A stretch of 64,000 bases of DNA. Source: Billgrantia aerodenitrificans. GTDB taxonomy: Bacteria; Pseudomonadota; Gammaproteobacteria; Pseudomonadales; Halomonadaceae. The notes beneath the pieces are model-generated. The model was given only the letters and a program-made list of their open reading frames with translations. It had not been told where the DNA came from and made no database searches. The stretch is from contig NZ_JABFTV010000010.1 in assembly GCF_021404405.1 (NCBI RefSeq), positions 1-64,000 of the forward strand, written 5' to 3'. How positions within the stretch are numbered: position 1 is the stretch's first letter; every line of letters begins with the position of its first letter. Shown in pieces: positions 41,002-58,454 of this stretch. The position numbers were made by a program, and so were the translations under genes.

Positions 41002-41034
41002 ACAAGCCCGCGACATGATGTCGCGGGCTTTTTC
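41002..41034. terminator. bidirectional terminator of yhbY and greA
   Basis: A 12 bp perfect stem AAGCCCGCGACA / TGTCGCGGGCTT with a TGA loop (41004-41030) has a T run on the plus strand and an A run (T on minus) on the other side. It lies between convergent yhbY and greA. Confidence 0.9.
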
Positions 41035-41068
41035 GTACCGGCCCGGGCTGGACTGAACTCAGCTGGGC

Positions 41069-41541
41069 TCAGCGGTGATCGACGCTGGAAATCTCGTACT
41101 CGACCTCGCCGCCCGGCGTGCTGACCACCACCACGTCGCCCTCTTCCTTGCCGATTAGAGCACGGGCAATGGGTGAAGTGACGGAGATCTTGCCGGCCTT
41201 GATGTCGGCTTCGTCCTCGCCGACGATCTGGTAGCTGACCTCCTCGTCGTTGCCGAGATTGATCAGCTCCACGGTGACACCGAAGATCACCTTGCCGGTC
41301 TGCGGCAACTTGGCCACATCGATCACCTGGGCGTTGGAGAGCTTGCTCTCGATCTCCTGGATACGCCCCTCGATGAAGCCCTGCTGCTCACGCGCCGCAT
41401 GGTACTCGGCGTTCTCCTTGAGATCGCCATGCTCACGGGCTTCAGCGATGGCCGCGATCACCTTGGGCCGCGCCTCGCTCTTGAGCTCCTCGAGTTCCTT
41501 GCGCAGGCGTGCTTCGCCGGCAACGGTCATCGGGACCTTGT

Positions 41542-41545
<4 letters not shown>
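41069..41545 (-). CDS. greA: Transcription elongation factor GreA
   Basis: Rescues backtracked RNA polymerase by stimulating transcript cleavage. The 158-residue protein has the N-terminal coiled coil with [18 protein letters not shown] at its tip region, the acidic pair being in this loop, and a C-terminal FKBP-like domain ending [14 protein letters not shown]. Its ATG overlaps the carB stop (ATGA), so it is translationally coupled to carB. Confidence 0.96.
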
Positions 41546-44772
<3,227 letters not shown>

Positions 44773-44829
44773 GTCGGTTCCCGCGGCTGGATTCGTTGAT
44801 AGCAGGCGATAAGACGAAGGCGGCGCCGC

Positions 44830-45990
44830 TCAGCGGCGCTCACGCATCATCGTCACGAAGCGGTCGAACAGCGGCGACACGTCGCGCGGTCCGGGGCTCG
44901 CTTCCGGGTGGCCCTGGAAGCTGAAGGCCGGGCGGTCGGTCAGCTCGATGCCCTGCAGCGTGCCGTCGAACAGCGAACGGTGAATGGCGCGCACGTTGCC
45001 CGGCAGGCTCGCCTCGTCGACGGCGAAGCCGTGGTTCTGGCTGGTGATCATCACGTGGCCGCTGTCGAGATCCTGCACCGGGTGGTTGGCACCGTGGTGG
45101 CCGTGGTTCATCTTCACCGTCTTGGCACCGGCGGCCAGGGCCAGCAGCTGATGGCCGAGGCAGATGCCGAACACCGGCACGTTGGTCTCGAGAATCTCCT
45201 GGATCGCCTTGATGGCGTAGTCGCAGGGGGCGGGGTCGCCGGGACCGTTGGCCAGCAGGATGCCGTCCGGATTGCGCGCCAGCACGTCGCTGGCCGGGGT
45301 CTGCGCCGGCACCACGGTGAGGCGACAGCCGCGGGAGGCCAGCATGCGCAGGATGTTGTACTTCACGCCGTAGTCGTAGACCACCACGTGGAAGGGGCGC
45401 TCGCTGCCACTGGCATCGACGTTACCCTGGCCCAGCACCCACTCTGCCTCGTTCCACTCGTAGGCCTGCTTGCAGCTGACTTCCTTGGCCAGATCCATGC
45501 CCTTGAGCCCGGGGAACGCCCGCGCCGCGGCCAGCGCACGCTCGACGGCGTCTTCGCCCTCGGCCTCCCGCCCCGCCAGGATGGCGCCGTTCTGGGCCCC
45601 CTTGTCGCGCAGGATGCGGGTCAGGCGGCGGGTGTCGATATCGGCGATGCCGAGCACGTTCTGGCTCTTGAGGTAGTCGGAGAGCGACTGCTCGGAGCGG
45701 AAGTTGCTGGCGATGAGCGGCAGGTCGCGGATCACCAGGCCGGCGGCGGCGATCGAGCCCGACTCGACGTCTTCGGCGTTGACGCCGGTGTTACCGATGT
45801 GCGGGTAGGTCAGGGTCACGATCTGTCGGGTGTAGGAGAGATCGGTGAGGATCTCCTGATAGCCGGTCATGGCTGTATTGAACACCACCTCGCCGCTGGT
45901 CTGCCCATCGGCGCCGATGGCGGTGCCGTGAAACACGCTGCCGTTTTCCAGGGCCAATATCGCGGGTCTGCTCAATGCGGGGCTGTTCAA
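44830..45990 (-). CDS. carA: Carbamoyl-phosphate synthase small subunit
   Basis: Glutaminase subunit that feeds ammonia to CarB. The 386-residue protein has the N-terminal CarA domain and a class I amidotransferase domain with the nucleophilic Cys in [14 protein letters not shown] and the catalytic His/Glu in [11 protein letters not shown] use TTG at 45990 because GGAGGA lies seven bases upstream and the family N terminus follows. The 349-base leader to dapB contains a strong terminator hairpin. Confidence 0.94.
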   Translation of the reverse strand: MNSPALSRPAILALENGSVFHGTAIGADGQTSGEVVFNTAMTGYQEILTDLSYTRQIVTLTYPHIGNTGVNAEDVESGSIAAAGLVIRDLPLIASNFRSEQSLSDYLKSQNVLGIADIDTRRLTRILRDKGAQNGAILAGREAEGEDAVERALAAARAFPGLKGMDLAKEVSCKQAYEWNEAEWVLGQGNVDASGSERPFHVVVYDYGVKYNILRMLASRGCRLTVVPAQTPASDVLARNPDGILLANGPGDPAPCDYAIKAIQEILETNVPVFGICLGHQLLALAAGAKTVKMNHGHHGANHPVQDLDSGHVMITSQNHGFAVDEASLPGNVRAIHRSLFDGTLQGIELTDRPAFSFQGHPEASPGPRDVSPLFDRFVTMMRERR

Positions 45991-46069
45991 GACAAGGTCC
46001 TCCCATGCTGGTGCGAGCCTGAGGGGCGCAGGCTCGGCGGCTATCGTCGCGGCGACAGATTTGGCTCGT

Positions 46070-46112
46070 AAAAAAGCGGGACGAAGCCGATGGAACCGGT
46101 TTCATCCCGCTT
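46070..46112 (-). terminator. terminator hairpin between dapB and carA
   Basis: AAGCGGGA / TCCCGCTT (46074-46081 with 46105-46112), extended by a partly paired GAAxCCG/CGGxTTC inner stem, is followed by six T on the minus strand. It lies about 80 bases before the carA start. It may end dapB or act as a transcription attenuator in a carAB leader. Apart from this hairpin, I see no gene in the 349-base gap 45991-46339. Confidence 0.8.
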
Positions 46113-46339
46113 GTTGTCTCTGTTTGCTCGGGGCTGGCCACGCAACAAGCGCGCAGTTGGACTGCTGTATTTCAGGCGCCCGGCCAAAATTTTGGAGATG
46201 TTACAGGAAATGGCGCTCAGCGGCTACCCCCATCGGGCAGTCCAGAGCAGTTGGCGATGTCCTCGGGACTACCCCGTCGACAGCTCCCTCTCTCCTTTTT
46301 TCAACCTGTCCCCGGCGTCTCGCGTGGCTTGCCCTGCGC

Positions 46340-49260
<2,921 letters not shown>

Positions 49261-49264
<4 letters not shown>

Positions 49265-50169
49265 CGGGCCGCTTTGCCATCCTGACACAGCAGCAGCCCG
49301 ATGGCGGCGAGCACCAGAGCGCTGCCCGGCAGCCAGTGCCAGCCGAGCTGCTCGGGGGCGTTGACGAATAGCAGCAGCATGGAGACGAAGGGCACCATGT
49401 AGCCGTAGGCGGTCACGGCTCCCGGCGTGAGCACCGAGGTAGCGCGCTGCATCAGCCAGAAGGTGAGCGCACTGGAGAAGAGCCCGAGATAGACCACCAG
49501 AGCCAGATCCTGCCAGCGCATGGTAACGAGCTGCGTGGCGGGTTCGATGGCGAGTCCCAGCAGGCCGATGGCGATGCCGCCCAGCCCCAGGCTCCAGAAG
49601 GTGCGTACCGCCGCCGACTCTGGCAGCCACTCCCGCGCCAGCCCCCATTTGCTCAGCACCGGATAGAGCGCCGACGACACGCAGCCGAGGAAGAACACCG
49701 CCTCGCCGACCCCCACCCGCATGCCTTCGCCGTGGCTGCGGGCCTCAGCGAAGGCGAGCGCCAGTGCCCCAGCAGCTCCCAGCGCGAGAATGGCCGGCAG
49801 CTGCCAGCCCAACCGCTCGACGCGAAAACCGAGCCCCAGCAGGTAGGCCAGCAGCGGCACGGTGACGTAGAGGGTGGCCATGGAGAGCGCGGTGGCGTGA
49901 TGGGCGGCCCAGAACATGGCGCCGAAGAAACCGGCCAGGCACAGCCCCATCAGGGTGTAGAGCGGCAACACCCGCCAGGGCGGGAGGAAGTCGGACGAGC
50001 GCCGCGCCAGCCACCACAGCCCGGCACAGGCGATGGCAAAACGCAGGGCGGTGAGCGACAGCGGCGGCAGCTCGCTCATCAGCCCCACGGCGGGAAACGA
50101 CAGCCCCACCAGCAGGGCCCACAGCAGCATGCCGAGGTGGGCCAGGCGGAGCGACGTCGGCGCGCTCAA
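49261..50169 (-). CDS. DMT-superfamily (EamA) transporter
   Basis: A 302-residue membrane protein with about ten hydrophobic segments arranged as two EamA halves. ALRFAIACAGLWWLARR and the second-half counterpart around GLFSSALTFWLMQRATSVLTPGAV are typical. The substrate is unknown; family members export amino acids or metabolites. TTG 50169 overlaps the preceding gene's stop (TTGA), so I take it as coupled. ATG 50130 is an alternative. Confidence 0.82.
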
Positions 50170-50447
50170 TTTTCCCAGACGATAGCCAGTTCCTCGTCGC
50201 CCGCCATACGCTGCAGGTGGGAATCCACCACGCCCTCGAGCTGATCGAGCACCTCTTCGTCCAGCGCCTCGATGGCTACCAGCAGCTTGCCCGGCTCGAC
50301 GCGCATCACACAGGAGCCGCCCTCGAACGCCACGCGACTCTGCTCCGCGCCCTGCTCCACCTCCAGCTTGTGCGCCCAGTGCTTGCACAGCCGGTTCATC
50401 ACCCTCGCCCCGGATTCGGTGGCGATCACCGCACGCGACATCGGCAT
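50166..50447 (-). CDS. DUF2218 family protein
   Basis: A 93-residue protein resembling DUF2218, with the typical CKHWAHKLEVE and a C-terminal acidic stretch. DUF2218 members are small, of unknown function, and often sit near siderophore or transport genes. ATG 50447 has GGAG nine bases upstream. It is coupled to the EamA gene by a four-base overlap. Confidence 0.75.
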   Translation of the reverse strand: MPMSRAVIATESGARVMNRLCKHWAHKLEVEQGAEQSRVAFEGGSCVMRVEPGKLLVAIEALDEEVLDQLEGVVDSHLQRMAGDEELAIVWEN

Positions 50448-50571
50448 AGCAACGATCTCCATTCGTATCTGAGCCAACAGACTAAGACGCCGGAGCGGGT
50501 TGGCGCCAGCCCCGATGCACAGCGCAGGGCGGAACGCTGGGTTCGAAGGAACCGTTCACGCCGAAAACGCA

Positions 50572-50605
50572 AAAGCCCCCGACACCGCCAGGGCTCGGGG
50601 GCTTT
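50572..50605 (-). terminator. dnaJ terminator
   Basis: The 11 bp stem AAAGCCCCCGA / TCGGGGGCTTT is followed by a T-rich run on the minus strand. It lies 18 bases after the dnaJ stop and separates the chaperone operon from the DUF2218 gene. Confidence 0.85.
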
Positions 50606-50622
50606 CGTGGCGCAGTTCCGCC

Positions 50623-51774
50623 TTACGGCTTCATGTCTTCGAAAAACTTCTTCACGCCGTCGAAGAAGCCGCTCTTCTTCGGCGAGTGGTGAGCGCTGTT
50701 GCTGCCCCCCAGGCTCTCCTGAAGCTGGCGCAGCAGCGCCTTCTGGTCTTCGCTGAGGTTGACCGGGGTCTCCACCACCACCTTGCACAGCAGGTCGCCG
50801 GGGGGGCCCCCGCGAACCGGCTTGACGCCCTTGCCGCGCAGGCGGAACAGCTTGCCGGTCTGGGTCTCGGGCGGAATCTTGAGCTTGACCCGGCCATCCA
50901 GGGTGGGCACTTCGAGCTCGCCACCGAGTGCGGCATCGACGAAGTTGATCGGCACCTCGCACTGCAGGTGCTTGCCGTCGCGCTGGAAGATACGGTGTGG
51001 CTTTATCGCCACCTGCACGTAGAGATCGCCGGGCGGGCCGCCGTTGATGCCGGACTCGCCCTCGCCGTTGAGACGAATGCGGTCGCCGGTATCGACCCCA
51101 GCGGGAATCTTCACCGACAGGGTGCGGGTCTCACGCACACGGCCTTCACCGTGGCACTTGTGACACGGCACCTTGATGTGCACGCCGCTGCCGTGACAGG
51201 TGGGACAGGTCTGCTGCACGGCGAAGAAGCCCTGCTGCATGCGCACCTGACCCAGGCCGTTACAGGTGGGGCAGGTCTCCTTGGTGGAGCCCGGCTCGGC
51301 GCCCTCGCCGTCGCAGCGGCTGCACTCCACGTGACGCGGCACGCGAATGTCCACCGTGGTGCCGGCCACCGCGCTCTCGAGATCGAGCTCGAGGTTGTAG
51401 CGAAGGTCGCTGCCGCGCTGCGGCGCATGGGGGCTGCGCCGACCGCCGCCGCCACCGAAGATGTCGCCGAACACGTCGCCGAAGATGTCGCTGAAGCCGC
51501 CGGCACCCGCACCGCCGAAGCCGCCAGCGCCGAAACCTCCGGCCTGTCCGTCTACGCCGGCATGGCCGAACTGGTCGTAGGCGGCACGCTTCTCGTTGTC
51601 GGAGAGGATCTCGTAGGCCTCGGAGACCTCGCGAAACTTCTCGGCGGCCTTGTCATCGTCCGGGTTACGGTCCGGATGATACTTCTGCGCCAGCCGCCGG
51701 TAGGCCTTCTTGATCTCTTTGGTGTCGGTCCCTCGTTCGACACCGAGCACCTCGTAATAATCGCGTTTGGACAT
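50623..51774 (-). CDS. dnaJ: Chaperone protein DnaJ
   Basis: Hsp40 co-chaperone that stimulates DnaK. The 383-residue protein has a J domain with YHPDRNP (HPD at about 33-35), a Gly/Phe-rich linker ([20 protein letters not shown]), four CXXCXGXG zinc repeats such as CPTCNGLG and CPTCHGSG, and a C-terminal substrate domain. It lies 105 bases downstream of dnaK and is likely cotranscribed with it. Confidence 0.96.
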   Translation of the reverse strand: MSKRDYYEVLGVERGTDTKEIKKAYRRLAQKYHPDRNPDDDKAAEKFREVSEAYEILSDNEKRAAYDQFGHAGVDGQAGGFGAGGFGGAGAGGFSDIFGDVFGDIFGGGGGRRSPHAPQRGSDLRYNLELDLESAVAGTTVDIRVPRHVECSRCDGEGAEPGSTKETCPTCNGLGQVRMQQGFFAVQQTCPTCHGSGVHIKVPCHKCHGEGRVRETRTLSVKIPAGVDTGDRIRLNGEGESGINGGPPGDLYVQVAIKPHRIFQRDGKHLQCEVPINFVDAALGGELEVPTLDGRVKLKIPPETQTGKLFRLRGKGVKPVRGGPPGDLLCKVVVETPVNLSEDQKALLRQLQESLGGSNSAHHSPKKSGFFDGVKKFFEDMKP

Positions 51775-51879
51775 GGGTCCATGCGCCTCCTGGTCTAGGC
51801 AGTGCTGCCCGATCCGCGGAAACGGCAACGCGGGAGTCGTCCCCCCGCGCTACCGTCGTCCGTGGCATCGCCTTGGCGA

Positions 51880-53811
<1,932 letters not shown>

Positions 53812-53876
53812 AGGAAATCCTCGAAAATTCGTTTGCCTTGAATCCATCGCTGCGGCAGTTGCCGCGGTTGACGTCT

Positions 53877-53904
53877 ATCTGGGGGCGCCGGGTGGCTTTT
53901 CAAG
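53877..53904 (-). promoter_or_regulatory. sigma-32 promoter of dnaK
   Basis: On the minus strand CTTGAAA (53898-53904), a 13 bp spacer and CCCCAGAT (53877-53884) match the heat-shock consensus CTTGAAA-N11-16-CCCCATnT with one or two mismatches. Confidence 0.82.
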
Positions 53905-53932
53905 CCCCGCCCCCGTTTTCATTCGCTAGGCC

Positions 53933-54562
53933 TCAGCCGGTGGCCTGACTGACCACCACCATGGCCGGACGCACCAGGCGCCCGTTGAGCAGGTAGCCCT
54001 TCTGGATCACTTCCATCACGCTATTGGGCTCGAGCTCGGGGTTGGGCACCATGGCCATCGCTTCGTGGAACTTCGGGTCGAACGGCTCGCCGGCCGGCTC
54101 GACCGTTTCGACGCCGAACTTGGCCAGCACGTCCTGCTGCATCTTCAGCGTCATGGCCACGCCCTCGCGGTGAACATCGCTGGCGTCCTCGCCCATGGCG
54201 TCCAGCGCCTTCTCCAGGCTGTCGACCACCGGCAGCAGTTCCTTGACGAAGCGCTCCAGGGCGAACTTGCGCGCCTTCTCGGCCTCCTGCTCGGCGCGGC
54301 GCCGCACGTTCTGCGCTTCGGCGGCGGCGCGCAGCGCCTGGTCCTTGGCCTCGGCCAAGCTCTGCTCCAGCTCCTCGACCTGGGCTGCCAGCATGTCGGC
54401 CTCGGGGTTGTCGCTCACCTCCGTCGGCTCCTCGGAAGCCGCGGCGTCGTCCTCCACGAGGCTAGCCGCATCGTCCAGCTCGCCTTCCAGCGGCTCCGGA
54501 CGGGCCTCTTTCTCGCGCCGCGCCAGCTCGTCGTCAAGCGGGGTCTGGGGTTCTTTAGCCAT
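53933..54562 (-). CDS. grpE: Nucleotide exchange factor GrpE
   Basis: Releases ADP from DnaK. The 209-residue protein has an acidic N-terminal region (about 1-55), a long coiled coil ([20 protein letters not shown] region, about 60-130) and a beta-wing ending LRPAMVVV-type ([16 protein letters not shown]). ATG 54562 has AGGAG six bases upstream. It is the first gene of grpE-dnaK-dnaJ. Confidence 0.95.
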   Translation of the reverse strand: MAKEPQTPLDDELARREKEARPEPLEGELDDAASLVEDDAAASEEPTEVSDNPEADMLAAQVEELEQSLAEAKDQALRAAAEAQNVRRRAEQEAEKARKFALERFVKELLPVVDSLEKALDAMGEDASDVHREGVAMTLKMQQDVLAKFGVETVEPAGEPFDPKFHEAMAMVPNPELEPNSVMEVIQKGYLLNGRLVRPAMVVVSQATG

Positions 54563-54642
54563 GCGCATCTCCTGAAGCAGCACCGGCCCAGCGAGGCCGG
54601 AAAGATTTCGAATCGGCAAATGCCTTGTAAGGTCTGCGGCCT

Positions 54643-54670
54643 ATATGGGGGTCCTCGCCGCAAACTCAAG
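54643..54670 (-). promoter_or_regulatory. sigma-32 promoter of grpE
   Basis: On the minus strand CTTGAGT (54664-54670), a 13 bp spacer and CCCCATAT (54643-54650) form a near-perfect heat-shock promoter about 80 bp upstream of the grpE start. Confidence 0.88.
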
Positions 54671-54709
54671 TGATCGGGCATCAACGATGGGGTCTGTTTT
54701 GCGCATGTG

Positions 54710-54747
54710 TTGTGAGCGAACCTCGACTACTGTATAAAAACGCAATA
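54710..54747 (+). promoter_or_regulatory. recN promoter with LexA-like operator
   Basis: TTGTGA (54710-54715), a 17 bp spacer and TATAAA (54733-54738) form a good sigma-70 promoter. It overlaps TACTGTATAAAAACGCAATA (54728-54747), which has a perfect left LexA half (TACTGTAT) but a degraded right half. SOS control is therefore likely but not certain. Confidence 0.62.
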
Positions 54748-54796
54748 ACGTGTATGGATATCCAGCTCACCAGGATACCGGCCGCCGGGAGGTCCC

Positions 54797-56473
54797 ATGC
54801 TGACTCAGCTTGCCATTCGCGATTACGCCATCGTCGATACGCTCGATCTGGAGCTTGCCGGCGGCATGACCGCCATCACCGGCGAGACCGGCGCCGGCAA
54901 GTCGATCCTGCTCGGCGCCCTGGGGCTGTGCCTGGGCGAGCGCAGCGACGCCGCCAGCGTACGCCACGGCTGCGAGCGCGCCGATCTCTCGGCGCGCTTC
55001 GACATCGCCGCCCTGCCCGCCGCCCGCGCCTGGCTCACGGAGCGCGAGCTGCCCGACGACGACTGCCTGCTGCGCCGGGTAGTGACCGCCAGCGGCCGCT
55101 CCAAGGCATGGATCAACGGCCAGCCGGCCACGGTGGCCGATCTCAAGGCACTGGGCGAGCACCTGGTCGAGATCCACGGTCAGCATGCCCACCAGCTGCT
55201 GCTGCGCGAGGAGACCCATCTGCGTCTGCTCGACGACTTCGCCGGCAACCGCGCCGCGGTGAACGAACTCAGCGAGACGTTCCGCCGCTGGCAGGCGACC
55301 CGCAAACGCCTGAAGCAGCTGACCGAGAGCGGCGACGAGGTGCAGGCGCGCCGCCAGCTGCTGCGCTATCAGGTCGAGGAGCTCGATCTCCTGGCGCTAG
55401 GTGACGAGGAGCTCACCACCCTGGAGCACGAACAGGAGCAGCTCGCCCACGCCGAGGAGACGCTGCGCGAGGCGCAGCACGCCGCCGAATGCTGCGACAA
55501 CGACGAAGGCGGCGTATTGACTCTGCTCAATCAGGCGATGCATCGGCTCGATCCGCTGCCGGGCAGCGACCGCGGCGCACTGGCCGAGATCCTCGCCATG
55601 CTGGGCGAGGCGCGTATCCAGGTCGAGGAAGCCGTGCGCGAGCTGCACCGCTTCGCCGACGCCACCGAGCTGGACCCGGAGCGCCTGGCCTGGGTCGAGT
55701 CGCGCCTGGGCGAGGTGCATCGCATCGCGCGCAAGCATCACGTCATGCCCGAGGAGCTGCCCGCCCTGCACCGCCGGCTGCAGGTCGAGTTGGAAAGTCT
55801 GGAAGGCGGCGAACACGACCTCGAGGCTCTGCGCGCCGAGGTCGAGAGCCTGCGCGACAGCTGGCGCGAGCAGGCACGAAGCGTTGGCGAGACCCGCCAG
55901 CAGGCAGCGGCCAGGTTCGGCAAGGCGGTGCAGGAGCAGCTCGCCTTCCTGGCCATGGGCAAGGCGCGTTTCGAAGTGGAAGTCACGTCGCGCCAGAGCC
56001 CGCAGGCAGACGGCATGGAGGAGGTGCGCTTTCTGATCAGTGCCAACCCCGGCCAGCCGCCGCGCCCGCTGGCCAAGGTCGCTTCGGGCGGCGAATTGTC
56101 GCGAATCAGCCTGGCGATCCAGGTGGTCGCCGCGCGCCACTCGACCATCCCCAGCCTGGTGTTCGATGAGGTCGACGTGGGCATCTCCGGCGCCACCGCC
56201 GAGATCGTCGGTCAACTGCTGCGCCGGCTGGGCGAGCAGGGCCAGGTGATGACCGTGACCCACCTGCCCCAGGTGGCGGCACAGGCCCACCACCACCTGC
56301 ACATCGAGAAGCAGGCCAAGCGCGACACCACCCTGACCCGCATGGCGCTGCTCGACGAGGCCGGCCGGGTCAGCGAACTGGCGCGCATGCTGGGCGGGGT
56401 GAATCTTTCCGACCGCACCCTGGCCCACGCACGCGAGATGCTGGATGCCAGCCAGCAGGGTGCGTCGCACTGA
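54797..56473 (+). CDS. recN: DNA repair protein RecN
   Basis: SMC-like ATPase used in double-strand break repair. The 558-residue protein has Walker A GETGAGKSILLGA near the N terminus, two coiled-coil arms (about 160-240 and 310-370), the ABC signature ASGGELSRISLA, and Walker B LVFDEVDVGISG. GGGAGG lies five bases before the ATG. It is divergent from grpE and convergent with fur, with a shared bidirectional terminator. Confidence 0.95.
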   Translation: MLTQLAIRDYAIVDTLDLELAGGMTAITGETGAGKSILLGALGLCLGERSDAASVRHGCERADLSARFDIAALPAARAWLTERELPDDDCLLRRVVTASGRSKAWINGQPATVADLKALGEHLVEIHGQHAHQLLLREETHLRLLDDFAGNRAAVNELSETFRRWQATRKRLKQLTESGDEVQARRQLLRYQVEELDLLALGDEELTTLEHEQEQLAHAEETLREAQHAAECCDNDEGGVLTLLNQAMHRLDPLPGSDRGALAEILAMLGEARIQVEEAVRELHRFADATELDPERLAWVESRLGEVHRIARKHHVMPEELPALHRRLQVELESLEGGEHDLEALRAEVESLRDSWREQARSVGETRQQAAARFGKAVQEQLAFLAMGKARFEVEVTSRQSPQADGMEEVRFLISANPGQPPRPLAKVASGGELSRISLAIQVVAARHSTIPSLVFDEVDVGISGATAEIVGQLLRRLGEQGQVMTVTHLPQVAAQAHHHLHIEKQAKRDTTLTRMALLDEAGRVSELARMLGGVNLSDRTLAHAREMLDASQQGASH

Positions 56474-56509
56474 GGGCCCACAGCCTGCGACCGGTTGACG
56501 CACCGTAAA

Positions 56510-56546
56510 GCAAAGCGGCCCCGATCGATGATCGGGGCCGCTTTGC
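56510..56546. terminator. bidirectional terminator of recN and fur
   Basis: A 16 bp perfect stem (GCAAAGCGGCCCCGAT / ATCGGGGCCGCTTTGC, loop CGATG) lies between the convergent recN and fur genes. Confidence 0.88.
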
Positions 56547-56580
56547 CATCAAGCTTTGATAGCTGATGATAGCTGATCGC

Positions 56581-57027
56581 TTATTTTCGCGGCGTGCCGT
56601 CCTGGCGAGTGGCATTGGAGCCGCGCGGGCGCACGTAGAGCACCAGAGCGTGATCGACCAGCTCGAAGCCGTGCTCTTCGGCGATCTCCTGCTGGCGCCG
56701 CTCGATGGTCTCGTCGAAGAATTCGATGATCTCGCCGCTGTCGAGACACACCATGTGGTCGTGATGCTCCTCCTGGGAGATCTCGAACACGGCATGGCCG
56801 CCATCGAAATTGTGACGAATCACCAGGCCCGCCGACTCGAACTGGGTCAGCACGCGGTAGACGGTTGCCAGACCGACATCCTCTCCGGCTTCCAGCAGGG
56901 TCTTGTAGACATCCTCAGCGCTCAGGTGGTGCTGACCCGTGGCATTCTCGAGGATCTGCAGGATCTTCACTCGGGGCAAGGTGACCTTCAGGCCTGCCTT
57001 GCGCAGTTCATGGTTCTGGTCGGCCAT
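56581..57027 (-). CDS. fur: Ferric uptake regulator Fur
   Basis: Iron-responsive repressor. The 148-residue protein has the winged-helix region with ATVYRVLTQFESAGLV, and the metal-site HHDHMVCLDSGEIIEF. The second Cys of the E. coli CxxC pair is Ser here, as in Pseudomonas-type Fur. ATG 57027 is chosen at the start of MADQNHELRKAGL. It is divergent from bamE, the usual layout, with a 72-base region holding both promoters; I see no clear Fur box in it. Confidence 0.95.
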   Translation of the reverse strand: MADQNHELRKAGLKVTLPRVKILQILENATGQHHLSAEDVYKTLLEAGEDVGLATVYRVLTQFESAGLVIRHNFDGGHAVFEISQEEHHDHMVCLDSGEIIEFFDETIERRQQEIAEEHGFELVDHALVLYVRPRGSNATRQDGTPRK

Positions 57028-57099
57028 GTTCGCTCTTCGCAGTATCAGGTAGGGTCGGGTATGATCGACCGAATCCACGATAGTGAAGAACGGACACAA

Positions 57100-57585
57100 A
57101 TGCAAAAGCTGATCAAAACCCTCCCTCTCGTCATCGCCCTGACCATGGCCGGCGGCTGCGTCTACAAGCGGGATCTGCCCCAGGGCAACTACATCACCGA
57201 GGGCATGGTGCAGCAGCTCCAGCCCGGCATGAGCCGCTCTCAGGTCATCGACGTGATGGGCCGCCCGCTGCTGGAAGCGCCTTTCAATGCCAACCAGTGG
57301 GACTACGTGTTCCGCCTCGACGAAGCCTACGGCGGCGTACAACAGCGCCGGGTCACGCTGACCTTCGACGGCGAACGCCTGGTCAACGTGCAGCGCGAAG
57401 GCGACTTTTCCGAGGATATCGAGCTGCGGCCGCAAAACGGTGTCGGCCCGGCCATCGAAGGCGCCGACCCCATGGGCGAACTGCCGGCCACCCAGCCGGA
57501 AGCCGCTCCCGAGGCCGCACCTGACGCTGGCGGCACTCTGCCCCAGGGCGGCGAGCCGGCAACCACCGAACCGCTGGCACAGTAA
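57100..57585 (+). CDS. bamE: Outer membrane assembly lipoprotein BamE
   Basis: Small lipoprotein of the BAM complex (also OmlA/SmpA). The 161-residue protein has a signal peptide with lipobox MAGGC (lipidated Cys at about residue 20), the conserved LQPGMSRSQVIDVMGRPLL (about 45-63) and WDYVFRLDE. The C-terminal third (about 125-161) is Pro/Ala/Glu-rich and longer than in E. coli. An in-frame ATG at 57061 would precede the signal peptide and is rejected. TATGAT at 57058-57063 is a likely -10. Confidence 0.9.
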   Translation: MQKLIKTLPLVIALTMAGGCVYKRDLPQGNYITEGMVQQLQPGMSRSQVIDVMGRPLLEAPFNANQWDYVFRLDEAYGGVQQRRVTLTFDGERLVNVQREGDFSEDIELRPQNGVGPAIEGADPMGELPATQPEAAPEAAPDAGGTLPQGGEPATTEPLAQ

Positions 57586-57603
57586 CGCGAACGCGCAGCC
57601 GGG

Positions 57604-57891
57604 TTAACGCCCGGCGCGCCGGAGTCGTGCCTCCTTGGGGTCGATCTCGAGGGGGCGATAGACCTCGACCCGGTCGCCGGCACGCAGGCGGTGGGTGTCG
57701 GGATCGCGCAGCAGTTGGCCGAAGATGCCCAGATCCGCCGCGGCGAAGTGCGCCGCCGGCAGTTCCGGGAAGTGCTGCTCCAGCTTGGCCAGAGCGACTG
57801 CCTGGCGCGCCGTGGTGCCCGCGGGCACCTCCAGCGTCACGATGCGCTGCCGCTCGGGCAGCGCGAAGGCGACCTCTACCTGAAGCCCCAC
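57604..57891 (-). CDS. RnfH family ubiquitin-like protein
   Basis: A 95-residue beta-grasp protein of the RnfH (UPF0125/RatB) family, with EVAFALPERQRIVTLEVPAG and GDRVEVYRPLEIDPKEAR as signatures. The function is unclear. I use GTG at 57891, one base after the ratA stop, with GGA upstream; the family consensus starts here. The two genes are tightly paired, as in many gammaproteobacteria. Confidence 0.87.
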   Translation of the reverse strand: MGLQVEVAFALPERQRIVTLEVPAGTTARQAVALAKLEQHFPELPAAHFAAADLGIFGQLLRDPDTHRLRAGDRVEVYRPLEIDPKEARLRRAGR

Positions 57892-57892
57892 C

Positions 57893-58327
57893 TTAGCGTC
57901 CGTACAGCTCGTCGGCACGACGGGTGAAGGCGTCCACCAGCTGGCCGGCAACCTGCTGGAACAGCTTGCCGAAGGCCATGCCCAGCAGCCGGTTGGCGAA
58001 CTCGAACTCCAGCTCGAGGCACACCTTGCAGGCGCCCTCGCCCATCGGCAGGAACAGCCAGCGCCCACGCAGACGCTTGAAGGGGCCGCTGACCAGCGAC
58101 ATTTCGATGCGCTCGGGTTCGATCAGATCGTTACGCGTGGTGAAACTCTGCTCGATACCCGCCCGTCCCAGGGTCATCTCACCGATCAGGTGCGACTCGT
58201 CGCGCTCGAGCAGCCGCGCCCGCCGACAGCCGGGCAGGAATTCCGGATAGCGCTCGAAGTCGTTGACCAGTTCGAACATGTCCCGAGGGGTGTGCCGCAC
58301 CAGGGCGGACCGATTGACCATTGGCAT
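57893..58327 (-). CDS. ratA: RatA family SRPBCC protein (coenzyme Q-binding type)
   Basis: A START/SRPBCC-fold protein of 144 residues from the chosen ATG. Typical motifs are [17 protein letters not shown] near the N terminus and [27 protein letters not shown]. Family members include Coq10-like ubiquinone chaperones and the E. coli RatA ribosome inhibitor; which applies here is open. ATG 58327 has GGAG six bases upstream. It precedes the RnfH gene and is divergent from smpB. Confidence 0.88.
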   Translation of the reverse strand: MPMVNRSALVRHTPRDMFELVNDFERYPEFLPGCRRARLLERDESHLIGEMTLGRAGIEQSFTTRNDLIEPERIEMSLVSGPFKRLRGRWLFLPMGEGACKVCLELEFEFANRLLGMAFGKLFQQVAGQLVDAFTRRADELYGR

Positions 58328-58454
58328 TGAGCTCTCCGCTGACTTCACAGTGCCCAGGGCGTATCATGAGCGGTTATTTCATGCCTTGAATGGTAACACG
58401 CTTCCCCTCATATCGAAGGAAGGGTGCCATCAGCAGAACGTGACAAGAGGTTCC

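Noticed and set aside
46220..46250. A 10-codon leader peptide before the carA hairpin on the minus strand
   Set aside because: It has no convincing ribosome-binding site and no run of regulatory codons.
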